Source: Pseudoalteromonas denitrificans DSM 6059 | GTDB lineage: Bacteria; Pseudomonadota; Gammaproteobacteria; Enterobacterales; Alteromonadaceae | DNA: 64,000 nucleotides | Reading direction: 5' to 3' | Assembly (NCBI RefSeq): GCF_900112265.1 | Contig: NZ_FOLO01000027.1 | Span: forward strand, 1-64,000 | Shown here: piece by piece, positions 15,728 through 24,779 of the stretch | Numbering within the stretch: the stretch's first letter is position 1 | Layout of the letters: each line of letters begins with the position of its first letter | Position numbers and translations under genes: made by a program | Notes under the pieces: model-generated | Database searches by the model: none | Seen by the model: only the letters and a program-made list of their open reading frames with translations | What the model was told of the DNA's origin: nothing

Positions 15728-16264
15728 TTAAAAACCAGATCCTGGCTGTTTTAAAAATTCAATTTCTGCATCTGTTGATTCTCGGGATAAAATTTGATTT
15801 CTGTGAGGATACCTTCCAAATTTTTCTATTATGTCCCTATGTTTTATTTCAAAATCATAGTTAGACTCAATACCATTTTTTTTGTATAAATCTATCGCTA
15901 CATTGTGTATTTTTAATGATTCACTGTGCATAAATGGAATATATAAAAAGCTCCTTTCAATCGCACTTAGCGCTTCATCAGCTTTAACATCTATTGCTTC
16001 TTGTGCTAATACAAGTGCTAACGAGTCACTGGCAAATGACTTTGGTGTATCACGAAACATATTACGTGAAAACTGATCAAGTACAATAATCTCAGCTAAT
16101 CTTCCTTTAGGCGTTTTTCGCCACTCATAGAGTTCACAATTCATTGCACTGTGATGTAATGCTAAAAACTTGCTTTTAATAAGTTGATCAAACGCTAAAT
16201 CTTTAACCCACCATTTTGACGAGTCAATTTCTTCAAACCAAAATTTTAAAACTGCTTGATGCAT
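15728..16264 (-). CDS. DUF924 family protein
   Basis: The 178-residue protein is a full-length DUF924 member. It has the typical opening VLKFWFEEIDSSKWWVKD, the central LAEIIVLDQFSRNMFRDTPKSF (taken in parts), FLYIPFMHSES, and the ending FGRYPHRNQILSRESTDAE. The family folds as a helical TPR-like bundle of unknown biochemical role. ATG 16264 follows the SulP stop by 2 bp with an AGGATTAACC site, so it is the second gene of a SulP-DUF924 operon. No sequence damage is seen. Confidence 0.9.
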   Translation of the reverse strand: MHQAVLKFWFEEIDSSKWWVKDLAFDQLIKSKFLALHHSAMNCELYEWRKTPKGRLAEIIVLDQFSRNMFRDTPKSFASDSLALVLAQEAIDVKADEALSAIERSFLYIPFMHSESLKIHNVAIDLYKKNGIESNYDFEIKHRDIIEKFGRYPHRNQILSRESTDAEIEFLKQPGSGF

Positions 16265-16266
16265 GG

Positions 16267-17886
16267 TTAATCCTTAATATAAGAGTCACTTTTATGTAAA
16301 TACAATAACGCAGACTTTCTAGATTCAAAAATATGCTCTGGATTTATTTTATCAAGCAATTTGATTTTATTAAAATCTTCACGGACACGCTTACATATAC
16401 TTGCCAATAAAATATCTCGTCCCTGATTTTGATAGCTTAAAATAATTTCTTCAATTGCAATTGTACTGGTTATACCAACAAACCTTGCATCGGTAAAATC
16501 TATTAATAAAGTTTTTTCTTGATCAATCTGCGAAACACTTTGTTTTAACCCCCTCGCAACACCAAAACCAATCGGACCTGAAATATTCAATAATAATACT
16601 GTATCTTTCATCGATTTTAATAAGGAATGAGTATCATCTGATAGTTGTTCTATATCTTGTTTTGTTAGTAGTTTTAAATTATCTAACTGGATTTCAGATA
16701 ATCGCCTAATCGTTACTAAGTTTGCAATAAACACCCCTATCAGTACAGCTGTTACCAAATCAATGGTCACTGACATCAGCATAGTCGACACCATTAAAAC
16801 CACACTGAAAATTGGAATTTGATGAATTCGTTTTAGGAAGTTCCAATCAATAATATTGATGCCAACATTTAATAAGATTGCTGATAGTACAGCTGTTGGT
16901 ATAAAAGCCGTATATTCACCCGCCCAAAATACAATAACAAGTATAAATAACGCATGCAACATACCAGACAAAGGTGTGATCCCTCCTGCACGTAAATTTG
17001 TAACCGTTCTCATCGTTGCACCACCACCCGGTAAAGCACCAAAGAAACCTGCAATCATATTACCTATGCCTTGGCCTACAAGTTCCTGATCTGAGTTATG
17101 TAACTCATTGCTTATACTATCAACAGTTAAAGAAGTCATTAAGGAGTCTAAAGTACTTAAGGTTGCAATTAATAATGCAGACTTAATCATTTCACTCGCT
17201 AATTCATTATCCCAAATTGGAAACGTTAACGACGGCAACTCACTACTAATTGCACCAACAACAGGTAATTGAATATCTGAAAAAATAAAAAATAATGTTG
17301 CACCAACGAGTGCAATTATGCTGGAAGGAATCACTAAGTTAAGTTTTTGAGGCCAAAGCATTAACAATAATAAGCAAGCACCGCCCAATACGGTATTTGC
17401 ATTCACCAATGTTTCAAAAGAAAGTTGTAATTGTAAAAACGATGAGCCAAATAATAGCTCTACTTGAGATAAAATAATTAATATGCCAATACCTGAGGTA
17501 AAGCCTGAAATCACAGGATAAGAGACTAATGTGAAATATTTTCCAAGCTTTAGCAATCCAAATAGTATTTGAAACAGACCTGCTAAGCTCACAACAGTGA
17601 AAGCCGCAGCAATGCCATGCTCTGGCGACAAAGAAACAAACTGCGTTAATATCGCAGCCATTGCAACGGTTAAACCAGTATTTGGTCCAGATATTTGCTG
17701 ATTAGTACCACCAAATAATGAGGCAAAAAAACCCGTTAGAATTGCACAATAAATACCCGCACTCGCCCCCGCTCCTGAAGTCACACCAAAAGCTAAAGCA
17801 AAAGGTAGCGCAACAATGGTAGATGTGAGTGCACCAAAGATATCACCTTTAATGGTATGTCGGCTAAAATGTGAAAGTGAAAGCAT
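16267..17886 (-). CDS. SulP family anion transporter with STAS domain
   Basis: The 539-residue inner-membrane carrier belongs to SLC26/SulP. The N-terminal transport domain starts GDIFGALTSTIVALPFALAF and contains GTNQQISGPNTGLTVAMAAI and FGALPGGGATMRTVTNLRAG. The C-terminal cytosolic STAS domain runs from about 430 to 535 (LLNISGPIGFGVA, TLLIDFTDARFVGIT). Likely substrates are sulfate, bicarbonate or another small anion; the sequence does not decide. The start has a good AAGG site. It is co-transcribed with the DUF924 gene behind it. Confidence 0.92.
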   Translation of the reverse strand: MLSLSHFSRHTIKGDIFGALTSTIVALPFALAFGVTSGAGASAGIYCAILTGFFASLFGGTNQQISGPNTGLTVAMAAILTQFVSLSPEHGIAAAFTVVSLAGLFQILFGLLKLGKYFTLVSYPVISGFTSGIGILIILSQVELLFGSSFLQLQLSFETLVNANTVLGGACLLLLMLWPQKLNLVIPSSIIALVGATLFFIFSDIQLPVVGAISSELPSLTFPIWDNELASEMIKSALLIATLSTLDSLMTSLTVDSISNELHNSDQELVGQGIGNMIAGFFGALPGGGATMRTVTNLRAGGITPLSGMLHALFILVIVFWAGEYTAFIPTAVLSAILLNVGINIIDWNFLKRIHQIPIFSVVLMVSTMLMSVTIDLVTAVLIGVFIANLVTIRRLSEIQLDNLKLLTKQDIEQLSDDTHSLLKSMKDTVLLLNISGPIGFGVARGLKQSVSQIDQEKTLLIDFTDARFVGITSTIAIEEIILSYQNQGRDILLASICKRVREDFNKIKLLDKINPEHIFESRKSALLYLHKSDSYIKD

Positions 17887-18124
17887 AAAGACCTTTTAAT
17901 AGCTGTGTTTTACGATGTAAATGATGAGAACAAACTGTAAAGTGTACACATTAATAAAAATAAGTGGTTCTCAAAAAAATAACGCCACCTTTTCTGACAC
18001 AAGTGACAGGTTATTTTACTATAAAATTTATTAATTAAAAATATCTTTTAAATAATTAAGATCTTATCTCTCATATTCATATCTAACTGCTAAGCTTATT
18101 GAATAATAATTAGAGGCTTAGATA

Positions 18125-18904
18125 TTGCGTATTTTACTGTTTATATTATTTATTATTTCATACCCTATACATGCATCTATTTATAAATGTAAAGTTGATG
18201 ATGTACTCAGTTTTAGTCAATTCCCATGCAGTAAAGACGCTGTTGAAATTATAGTCAAAACATCGGCAACTTCCTATGAAGCTGGATTTAGGAAAAATAC
18301 GATATATAGCCGGACTGTTATCGATGCGCTCGTACAATTAAAACAAGTAATCATTGATCTTAAAGAAAACAAGTTAAAAAAACGCCTGCTTCAAAAGCAA
18401 TTAAAAAATAAAATTTCACAGCTAAATAATCGAGCAAATAAAAATTTAGGTGAGTTTAACCATCAGGAATTAGAAGACAATAAAAGTGAAATAACGTCTC
18501 AGTTCACTAAGCAAATAAAAATGACACAAGATACAATAGATTCACTTGTGCATTCAAAATCGAGTATTTTATATAAAATTAATTCTCAAGATAATATCTT
18601 AGAGTTTGAGCAACATTTTTCATCTAACGCGCAATCACATGTCCAGCAAATTGAGAACATTTTACAATCCCATGAAATACATTCAAAGATTAAGCAACAA
18701 CAAGATAATTTACGTTTATTTCAACTCAATTTAAACAATGAACTGGCACATGCCAAAAGACAATCACAACTATCAAATGACCCTGCGTCTTTTGAAATTA
18801 AATCAACCAATATAAAAAACAAATATAACGAGAAAATACGCTTTGCTAACAACAAAATAAGTGACTTGCTTAAAGAAGAAAAGCTACTTTACAAATCAAA
18901 CTAA
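18125..18904 (+). CDS. Exported coiled-coil protein with DUF4124-like N-terminus
   Basis: The 259-residue precursor starts at TTG 18125 behind AGAGG. A signal peptide (MRILLFILFIISYPIHA) is followed by SIYKCKVDDVLSFSQFPCSK, which resembles DUF4124 (two Cys around a Y-x-C...G/SFSQ-x-PC core). Residues 55-255 are charged and strongly helical, rich in K, Q, N and E, and probably form a periplasmic coiled coil. No catalytic motif is seen and the exact function is unknown. The next gene is convergent and overlaps its stop by 4 bp. A sodC- or nuclease-like role is not supported. Confidence 0.7.
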   Translation: MRILLFILFIISYPIHASIYKCKVDDVLSFSQFPCSKDAVEIIVKTSATSYEAGFRKNTIYSRTVIDALVQLKQVIIDLKENKLKKRLLQKQLKNKISQLNNRANKNLGEFNHQELEDNKSEITSQFTKQIKMTQDTIDSLVHSKSSILYKINSQDNILEFEQHFSSNAQSHVQQIENILQSHEIHSKIKQQQDNLRLFQLNLNNELAHAKRQSQLSNDPASFEIKSTNIKNKYNEKIRFANNKISDLLKEEKLLYKSN

Positions 18905-19488
18905 TCACTGATTTTAGCTCGATAAAATGGGTGAATAATGCAAAATTTTTTAAAGTTAATACCAAAAGTAAATGATAATATATTTATTTCTAAGTAATTG
19001 TAATAACTGATTTTTAATCCTAAAAACAAACTTGATACTCTTAAGTATTTCTCTTTTTTAATGCAATTTAGCCAGCCGTAATAATCTTTGCCAATCGCCG
19101 TTGGGCTTAATAAATAATTTAATTTCGCATTATCTAACATATTTTGTACGTAGGTATTACTATTTGGTCCTGGCCAATAAAAGTAATTATATTTATTTTT
19201 ATAATCTGTTACTGATAATAGAATAGTTTGCTTGAGTTTAAATGCATCACTCCCAGTAAATACAGTTTCAAGCCTGCTCTTGCCTGAGCCGACACCACTG
19301 TCATACGATAATAAATTTTGATGTAAATGACCCCAACTTGTTTTACAACAATCTTTTTTTTGCCAAACTTCCCACCTGTTCTTTTGCCCATTTTCAATGA
19401 TCACAAACCAAAAGTGATCTGCAATTAATTCTAAGTATGGAATTTTAGCCGATCTTAATTCGATGATTAAGTTATTGCTATTAGGCAT
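18901..19488 (-). CDS. DUF3750 family protein
   Basis: The 195-residue protein shows the DUF3750 signature: an N-terminal region with DHFWFVIIENGQKNRWEVWQ, then FYWPGPNSNTYVQNML near residue 120 and AIGKDYYGWL. The family role is unknown; the layout suggests a cysteine-poor NlpC-like or membrane-associated enzyme, but I cannot confirm that. The start has a strong AAGGAGC site. Its 5' end faces the rhomboid gene, so the two share a very short divergent promoter region. The 3' end overlaps the convergent coiled-coil gene by 4 bp. Confidence 0.75.
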   Translation of the reverse strand: MPNSNNLIIELRSAKIPYLELIADHFWFVIIENGQKNRWEVWQKKDCCKTSWGHLHQNLLSYDSGVGSGKSRLETVFTGSDAFKLKQTILLSVTDYKNKYNYFYWPGPNSNTYVQNMLDNAKLNYLLSPTAIGKDYYGWLNCIKKEKYLRVSSLFLGLKISYYNYLEINILSFTFGINFKKFCIIHPFYRAKISD

Positions 19489-19519
19489 TAATGCTCCTTT
19501 ATTAATTTTTATCTTGATA

Positions 19520-20197
19520 ATGACAACTCGTATCCCTATATCTCATAATATGAATAAAAATACTTCACTGCAAAAAAGCATTTTAACTGCTTTCATATTT
19601 GTCATTTTTTTATGGTTAATAAAAGCATATGAAACTTATTTTTTTGTTGAGTTATATCAATTAGGTGTAAAACCTCTAAATACTTCTGGTTTAATTGGCA
19701 TTATAACCGGACCTTTGATCCATGGCTCATGGCAACATGTCATAGGAAATTCATTACCACTCATATTACTAGGCGGTTTTTTACTTTATGGCTACCCAAA
19801 CTCTCGCTGGTGGGCTATTGGTATAATCTGGCTGGTTTCAGGTTTTGGCGTTTGGTTATTTGCCCGAGATAGCTTTCATTTTGGTGCAAGTGGTTTAACA
19901 CATGGGTTATTTTTTTACTTATTTATAGCCGGTATCATTCGTCGAGATAAACGTTCCAGTGTTTTACTCATGATTGCTTTTTATATGTATGGTTCTATGA
20001 TCATGACGATTTTACCCACAGAACAAGGTATTTCTTATGAATACCATCTATTTGGCGCACTGGCAGGCATAATATCAGCAATATTATTTAGAAAGTGGGA
20101 TCCAAAATTAAAAGAGAAGTCCTATTCTTGGGAAAGTCCCGACGATGAAGATTTAATTGGTGATGAATGGCAAAACCAAGACAATAAACATGACTAA
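19520..20197 (+). CDS. Rhomboid family intramembrane serine protease
   Basis: The protein has about 225 residues from ATG 19520; the frame opens at 19463, but that part overlaps the divergent DUF3750 start. Six or so membrane helices carry the rhomboid motifs: HGSWQHVIGNSLPLILLGG, the catalytic Ser in FGASGLTHG, and the catalytic His in YEYHLFGALAGI. It cleaves membrane proteins within the bilayer. It ends with an acidic, tryptophan-containing tail (WESPDDEDLIGDEWQ). It resembles general rhomboids more than rhombosortase, so it is not an obvious partner of the GlyGly-CTERM protease at 6-9 kb. Start choice is uncertain; 19550 is another option. Confidence 0.85.
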   Translation: MTTRIPISHNMNKNTSLQKSILTAFIFVIFLWLIKAYETYFFVELYQLGVKPLNTSGLIGIITGPLIHGSWQHVIGNSLPLILLGGFLLYGYPNSRWWAIGIIWLVSGFGVWLFARDSFHFGASGLTHGLFFYLFIAGIIRRDKRSSVLLMIAFYMYGSMIMTILPTEQGISYEYHLFGALAGIISAILFRKWDPKLKEKSYSWESPDDEDLIGDEWQNQDNKHD

Positions 20198-20225
20198 ATT
20201 AAAAAATAAATAATTTCAAACAACA

Positions 20226-20264
20226 AAAAACCCGCCTTGTTATATCAACATTGCGGGTTTTTAA
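20226..20264. terminator. Bidirectional terminator between rhomboid and fklB
   Basis: AAAAAACCCGC ... GCGGGTTTTT forms a stem flanked by A- and T-runs between convergent genes, so it can serve both strands. Confidence 0.85.
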
Positions 20265-20282
20265 ATACATATAATACAAAAA

Positions 20283-20900
20283 TTATACGATTTCTAATAA
20301 CTCAATATCAAAAACAAGCGTTGAATAAGGTGCAATTGAAGCACCTGCACCACGTTCACCGTATGCTAGATCTTGAGGAATATATAAACGCCATTTTGAA
20401 CCAACAGTCATGATTTGTAATGCTTCAGTCCAACCTTTAATAACGCCACTTACAGGGAATTCAGCAGGTTCGTTACGCTCAACTGAACTGTCAAATACAG
20501 TACCGTTGATTAAAGTGCCGTGGTAATGAGTACGAACTGTAGACTCAGCTGTTGGGATTTCGCCTTCACCTGTTGTGATTACTTCATACTGTAAACCTGA
20601 CTCAGTTACAGTCACTTCAGTACGCTTAGCATTATCTTCTAAAAATGCAGTACCTTCAGCAGCAAGTTCTTTTGCTTCAGTAGCACGACGCGCTTGAATT
20701 TCAGCATTGATTTCTTCAAAAGCAGCTTGAATTTCTGTTACTTCAACTTGAAATTCAGAACCAGTGAAAGCGTCTTTCATACCTTCAAAAACCAAGTTAA
20801 GGTTTAAACCTTCAAAAGGATTACCTTTTAATTGCTCACCCATTTGTAAACCAATACCGTAGCTTGCTTTATCAGCATTTACTTTAAATTTTTCAGACAT
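20283..20900 (-). CDS. fklB: FKBP-type peptidyl-prolyl isomerase FklB
   Basis: The 205-residue protein starts at ATG 20900 (MSEKFKVNADKASYGIGLQM); a TTG 9 bp upstream only extends the frame. The N-terminal dimerisation region (1-90, QMGEQLKGNPFEGLNL) is followed by the FKBP domain (about 110-205) with VRTHYHGTLINGTVFDSS, VIKGWTEALQIM and IPQDLAYGERGAG. The size and lack of a signal peptide match cytoplasmic FKBP22/FklB. It catalyses cis-trans isomerisation of prolyl bonds during folding. It is monocistronic with its own terminator. Confidence 0.9.
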   Translation of the reverse strand: MSEKFKVNADKASYGIGLQMGEQLKGNPFEGLNLNLVFEGMKDAFTGSEFQVEVTEIQAAFEEINAEIQARRATEAKELAAEGTAFLEDNAKRTEVTVTESGLQYEVITTGEGEIPTAESTVRTHYHGTLINGTVFDSSVERNEPAEFPVSGVIKGWTEALQIMTVGSKWRLYIPQDLAYGERGAGASIAPYSTLVFDIELLEIV

Positions 20901-20991
20901 TTTTCTCAAATAACCTTAAGATAAGTTAAAAAAATGATGCAACAAAGATGCATCTTGCTCAATTTTATCATATATATCAGATAAACAAATC

Positions 20992-21372
20992 CTAATCCTG
21001 ACCTGAATTAGATGTATTTTTTAAAATAACAAACCGAAACAGCTCATAACAGATAGGCAGCGCCAAATATAAACATAAATAAAAAGGGGAATATAATAAA
21101 TCTAAAGGCATTGCTTGCTTAGTTAATACAATTGCAGTGATCACAGCCAATCCACAAATTGATACAAACCAACTACATGCCCTCGGAAATTCTTTTTCGT
21201 ATTTATTAATTAAATGTGCAATCAAAGCGATATAAATTAAACTGTAAAACTGAGCGCCAGAGTTTTGTGCGGCTGCATCATCAATCATTTTAAATACATT
21301 CGTAAATCCCAAATAATAAAATAAACTAAAAGCACTCCAAAGTAATAATTTTACACTCATTTTAACTTGCAT
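20992..21372 (-). CDS. Small inner-membrane protein, unknown
   Basis: The 126-residue protein has about four hydrophobic helices: LLLWSAFSLFYYLGFTNVF, YSLIYIALIAHLINKY, SWFVSICGLAVITAIVLT and LLYSPFYLCLYLALPICY. It ends with a short polar tail. GAGG lies before ATG 21372; Met5 is an alternative. No family is recognised. It is the gene upstream of fklB on the same strand but is separated by about 90 bp. Confidence 0.6.
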   Translation of the reverse strand: MQVKMSVKLLLWSAFSLFYYLGFTNVFKMIDDAAAQNSGAQFYSLIYIALIAHLINKYEKEFPRACSWFVSICGLAVITAIVLTKQAMPLDLLYSPFYLCLYLALPICYELFRFVILKNTSNSGQD

Positions 21373-21581
21373 TGACTTTGTTAAACCTCAAACACATAAA
21401 ATAAAAAGCGAATTCTACTTAATTAATTCAATTTGTCATTAATAATAAACATACAAATGTTATTGATATCTTAATGCAACTTACGGTTAGTTATAAAAAC
21501 CACTGGATACTGTATATAAAAACAGTATAATGCAGAGCTATATTATTTATCTCTTATTTTAAGGCTCAAAAGGATATTTAA

Positions 21582-21773
21582 ATGAATACAAATGACGAGT
21601 TAAAAGATCTTATGGCGTATATACCCCTCACTCCTGTACATGTAGCAAACTTTACTCAGTCACCTGTTGAATCTGTAAAAGATTGGTGCTCACCAAAGAA
21701 GTCAAAAAGATATAATGTCATGCCTTTAAATAAATTAAAGCAATTAAAATTTGAAATAATCAATAGTCGATAG
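21582..21773 (+). CDS. Small protein (63 aa), unknown
   Basis: ATG 21582 is preceded by AAGGATATTTAA, a good ribosome site. A TATATAAAA/TATAAT-rich stretch lies 40-80 bp upstream. The product (MNTNDELKDLMAYIPLTPVH ... KKSKRYNVMPLNKLKQLKF) has an acidic N-terminus and a basic C-terminal half and could fold as a small DNA-binding helix-turn-helix. I do not recognise the family. An overlapping reverse frame is likely a shadow. Confidence 0.5.
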   Translation: MNTNDELKDLMAYIPLTPVHVANFTQSPVESVKDWCSPKKSKRYNVMPLNKLKQLKFEIINSR

Positions 21774-22024
21774 ATTGATACATTACGTATAAACCAAGCA
21801 TGGCTTAAATATTCTTTAAAAACCTGACTAAACCTGAAATATGGTATTTCATACTTTAGTTTCAAGGTATGCCAAAAACAAAATTGTCAGCAGTCAATAA
21901 AGATTGATAAAAACTTTGCTATATCTTATCTCTAAGAATCTTATCGCCAACTAACGCTTGATTGTAGTGGTACAGTCATTTTGGCCACCTAGCTAGGTTT
22001 TTCTTCTGATTGAAGAGCTACTTT

Positions 22025-22657
22025 TTAAAGCTCTGTCTTTTCTAATGAAGATGCTTTAATAAGCTCTTTAATAACAGGCTGTAATTCACTTCCTTGTAAG
22101 CCTCCGTTAGCTTGGAGTACACACAAACCAAATAGACCAGCAGCTAAGTATGTGCTTTGAGCAGTTGAATCATTAAGCTTTGTTATTGCTTGAGTGATAC
22201 TTAATGCTATTAATTTATCAGCTTCTGATGGATTTGAAGAAAGATTTATTTTACTCAATACATTTAATAACGATGATGATATATCGACACTTGTATTTGT
22301 TGTTTTTGCATAAGTAGCAGCTTGTAGACATGTATTTCCCTTTGAGTCTACCATAGCGCCATTGTATTCAGCACTCCATATAAAAAGAGTTGATCTATTG
22401 GTGCCTGCTTCCATCAAACTTTTAAGGAGTTCGCGGTCTTCAAGTATTTTCGACCCAATAGAATTTGTATTTTCTAACGATTCTTCATATGTTTCAAAAA
22501 AGTGTGCCGTTCCCTTATTATTTGAAACAACATCACCATTTTTATCTATTGAGACATATGCTAAACCTGGCTTTTCATCTCCATTGACCATTTCATGAAT
22601 GCTACACCCGCTAAGAATTAAACTAATAATTAGTACTAAATGTATTTTTATCATCAT
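22025..22657 (-). CDS. Lipoprotein, unknown function
   Basis: The 210-residue precursor has a signal with lipobox LSGC (Cys18, MMIKIHLVLIISLILSGCS). A strong AGGAG site precedes the twin ATG codons. The mature part has a GNTCLQAATYAK segment with an ankyrin-like flavour (DSKGNTCLQAA) and a helical C-terminal half with one more Cys (FGLCVLQANGG). I do not recognise the family. It stands alone, upstream of the accessory block at 22.8-26.5 kb. Confidence 0.65.
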   Translation of the reverse strand: MMIKIHLVLIISLILSGCSIHEMVNGDEKPGLAYVSIDKNGDVVSNNKGTAHFFETYEESLENTNSIGSKILEDRELLKSLMEAGTNRSTLFIWSAEYNGAMVDSKGNTCLQAATYAKTTNTSVDISSSLLNVLSKINLSSNPSEADKLIALSITQAITKLNDSTAQSTYLAAGLFGLCVLQANGGLQGSELQPVIKELIKASSLEKTEL

Positions 22658-22760
22658 ACTCTCCTTTTATGACTGAAAACCTAACGAGCCTGTAGAATTA
22701 CTCGTTTTAAATTAATATTTTTCAATCGAAACACTCTACTGATATTAAATTGTTTTAACA

Positions 22761-22786
22761 ATCAAAAACGTTTACGTTTTTGCTGA
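22761..22786. repeat. Hairpin ATCAAAAACG-TTTA-CGTTTTTGCTGAT
   Basis: CAAAAACG and CGTTTTTG form an 8-bp stem around TTTA, followed on the plus strand by TTTTTTATTTTT. It could end plus-strand transcription or act as a LacI-type operator for the divergent lipoprotein gene (start 22657). Confidence 0.4.
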
Positions 22787-22884
22787 TTTTTTATTTTTAT
22801 AACTAGAATGAAGATAGTGGTGGTATTTATTAATAAAAAGGACGTATTTAAATGATATTTAGGGTGCTTTCGTGAGTTTTATCT

Positions 22885-23040
22885 TTAATGCAGGCTATTT
22901 CTAAGCTTTTCTATGTTATGAACTAAACAGTACATTTGCCACTGAGCATTCACTTTATCTTGTCCTCGCAAGGTGAACTTATTCATGTCTTTATTGGCTG
23001 TGATATTGCCGCATTTTATCTGTATATGGCGGTGTTTTTA
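22885..23040 (-). pseudogene. IS1182-family transposase, C-terminal remnant
   Basis: On the minus strand, 23040 to 22885 reads RHIQIKCGNITANKDMNKFT followed by LRGQDKVNAQWQMYCLVHNI and EKLRNSLH before a stop. This is the conserved end of IS1182-type DDE transposases (the CGN...KFTLRG...W...C-VHNI pattern). Upstream the frame is closed by stops, so only about 50 residues survive. It marks an old insertion beside the RhiA-like genes. Confidence 0.7.
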
Positions 23041-23189
23041 ATTCACTGTCATTTAAAAATTGAACTTGTAAGCTTGTTAATCGAGTTTAAGATAACCAAC
23101 CTAAAAATACGGTTCTGAGACTCCTCCCTCTATTAGATGAGTGTAAATGGACTCAGTAAACTGTGTTATGCATTTTGTGAAAAATATTA

Positions 23190-23822
23190 CTATTCGTTGA
23201 TGGGTGTTTGAGATATTGTCCAAATATTTTGGCTACTCAAATTTGCATACATAGTATAAATATTAGCGGGAAATATTATTTCTGCGGCACTTTCAATCCA
23301 TAAACTCTCCATCACTGCTGATTGAGGAATGTTACCAAAAGTAATCCAATATGAAATATCAGGCGTAAACTGCGAAGTTGTATTTGGATTTGCTGTCATC
23401 CCAAAAGCTGGGTTGTTACTCATGGTAATTCCGATACTTGCTGAATTTGTAGGAATATTTATATTGACAGCATAGGTTAGGGTTCCAGAAGAAGTGCCTT
23501 GTGTCGCGGGATTGGGATCAAAGTAATAACCATAATCATTCATTTTTAATTCGGTGAAGTTTTCTGTTGTTAAATTTGCAGAAAGTACTTGGTTAGCAGT
23601 TCTTAATGAGATTAAAGACTTAGTTGCTGGAATAGATTCTGCACTCCACATAAACCCATAAGACGTATCATCCCAGTTAAATGTATTAGAAACACCAATA
23701 TTTGTGACATAACTAAACCAAGCAAGTGATTCCCATGAGTCTTGTTTACTATTTTTTTGAAATAAGCATGCATCACCTGGTACGGAAGAGTTATTTGTAA
23801 ATATAACCTTGTACAAAGCCAT
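23190..23822 (-). CDS. RhiA-like protein, copy 1
   Basis: The 210-residue protein resembles Rhizobium RhiA. It opens with YKVIFTNNSSVPGDACLFQK, continues SLAWFSYVTN, NTFNWDDTSYGFMWSAE, FTPDISYWITFGNI and FPANIYTMYANL, and stops after WTISQTP. No signal peptide is seen. In Rhizobium, rhiA is quorum-regulated and abundant in the rhizosphere, but its function is unknown. The fold is probably an all-beta sandwich. The next gene upstream encodes a paralogue (about one third identical by eye). The start has a weak AAGGGAATTAT site. Confidence 0.65.
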   Translation of the reverse strand: MALYKVIFTNNSSVPGDACLFQKNSKQDSWESLAWFSYVTNIGVSNTFNWDDTSYGFMWSAESIPATKSLISLRTANQVLSANLTTENFTELKMNDYGYYFDPNPATQGTSSGTLTYAVNINIPTNSASIGITMSNNPAFGMTANPNTTSQFTPDISYWITFGNIPQSAVMESLWIESAAEIIFPANIYTMYANLSSQNIWTISQTPINE

Positions 23823-24030
23823 TTATAATTCCCTTATTATAACGATACCTCTAACAAACATTTTTATTATTTTCATTCGAGATATATAAAAAACATACCT
23901 AATTTTTTTAATAAGCTATATCACTTACGCCACTTAAAAATAAACTTAATTGGATAGTTTATATATAAACACTACAGATAAAATAATGAGAACCTATTTT
24001 TATATAGACTCTCATTATTATTAACTTAAT

Positions 24031-24060
24031 AACTTGTAGTACGCATTTTTAGTACAAGTT
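24031..24060. terminator. Inverted repeat after RhiA-like copy 2
   Basis: AACTTGTAGT ... AGTACAAGTT is an imperfect 9-of-10 inverted repeat 12 bp beyond the stop of the 24072 gene. There is no T-run on the minus strand, so termination is uncertain. Confidence 0.35.
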
Positions 24061-24071
24061 ATGGCTCTAAA

Positions 24072-24779
24072 TCACGCTTTGCGTAACTTAGCTACTGATG
24101 TATGCTCATCAAGTTCTCTCGCACTCAGTTGTGATACTTCACGTAACTTCATTCTTGAAGTATGTGCAGTAAGTTCACTAGAATTAAATTGTGATACTGT
24201 CCAAGTATAATCAGCATTTAATGTTACATACATAGTATAAACATTTGCAGGAAAGCTCACAGCAGCAGCCGCAGTCATCCAAGCTGATGTCATAACTGCA
24301 GACTCTTTAATATCGCCAAAAGTTATCCAATATTCTGGATGAGGAGTAAAGGTTTGTGCTGTATTAGGATGAGCAGCTTGCATGAAAGCACCATTACCAC
24401 TCATAGTGACACCCGTTGAATAAGTTTGGTCTGGAACTTGTGGGTTTATATCAATTTCAAGTGATCCACTTGTGCCATTAGTTTGATTTATGAACTGACC
24501 ACCATATTCATTTTGGGCAAATTCAATTTTATTATTCGATTGCAACTCAGCAGAAACTAATCCTTGCGCCTCAAATTGAACACCGGGAACCAAAGTACCT
24601 GACTCAGTCCATTGAAAGCCATAATCTATAGTCCAATCAAAAGTAGCACCAGTACCTGGGTTAGTACCTTTTACAAACCAAGACACTGAATCCCATCCAG
24701 TTGGCGCAGTTTGATAAACACAGACATTTCCGCCTGCGCTAGCGTTGTTTTGAAAGATTATTTTATATTCTTGACTCAT
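24072..24779 (-). CDS. RhiA-like protein, copy 2, with C-terminal extension
   Basis: The 235-residue protein begins YKIIFQNNASAGGNVCVYQT and follows RhiA through SVSWFVKGTNPGTGATFDWT, DYGFQWTESGTLVPGVQFEA, FTPHPEYWITFGDI and FPANVYTMYVTLNADYTWTV. Residues 201-235 are an added helical tail with two related halves (LTAHTSRMKLREV / LDEHTSVAKLRKA). The pair probably arose by duplication. It lacks a signal peptide. An array of 11-bp direct repeats lies about 210-255 bp upstream of its start. The function is unknown; RhiA family proteins are linked with cell-density-dependent expression. Confidence 0.7.
   Translation of the reverse strand: MSQEYKIIFQNNASAGGNVCVYQTAPTGWDSVSWFVKGTNPGTGATFDWTIDYGFQWTESGTLVPGVQFEAQGLVSAELQSNNKIEFAQNEYGGQFINQTNGTSGSLEIDINPQVPDQTYSTGVTMSGNGAFMQAAHPNTAQTFTPHPEYWITFGDIKESAVMTSAWMTAAAAVSFPANVYTMYVTLNADYTWTVSQFNSSELTAHTSRMKLREVSQLSARELDEHTSVAKLRKA

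Larger units (their letters stand above)
22658..23189. other. Intergenic region with IS remnant, 532 bp
   Basis: This stretch holds a hairpin (22761-22786) and a piece of an IS1182-type transposase (22885-23040). No intact gene is visible. A hexamer-rich stretch AGGGTGCTTTCG at 22861-22872 could be the remains of an IS end, which is inferred only from its place beyond the transposase stop. Confidence 0.5.

Noticed and set aside
19463..20197. Rhomboid as the rhombosortase that processes the GlyGly-CTERM protease
   Set aside because: Motifs and length fit general rhomboids better and it lies 10 kb away; rhombosortase is expected elsewhere.
22025..22657. Ankyrin-repeat immunity protein of a toxin pair
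   Set aside because: Only one weak DSKGNTCLQAA match, and no toxin gene is adjacent.
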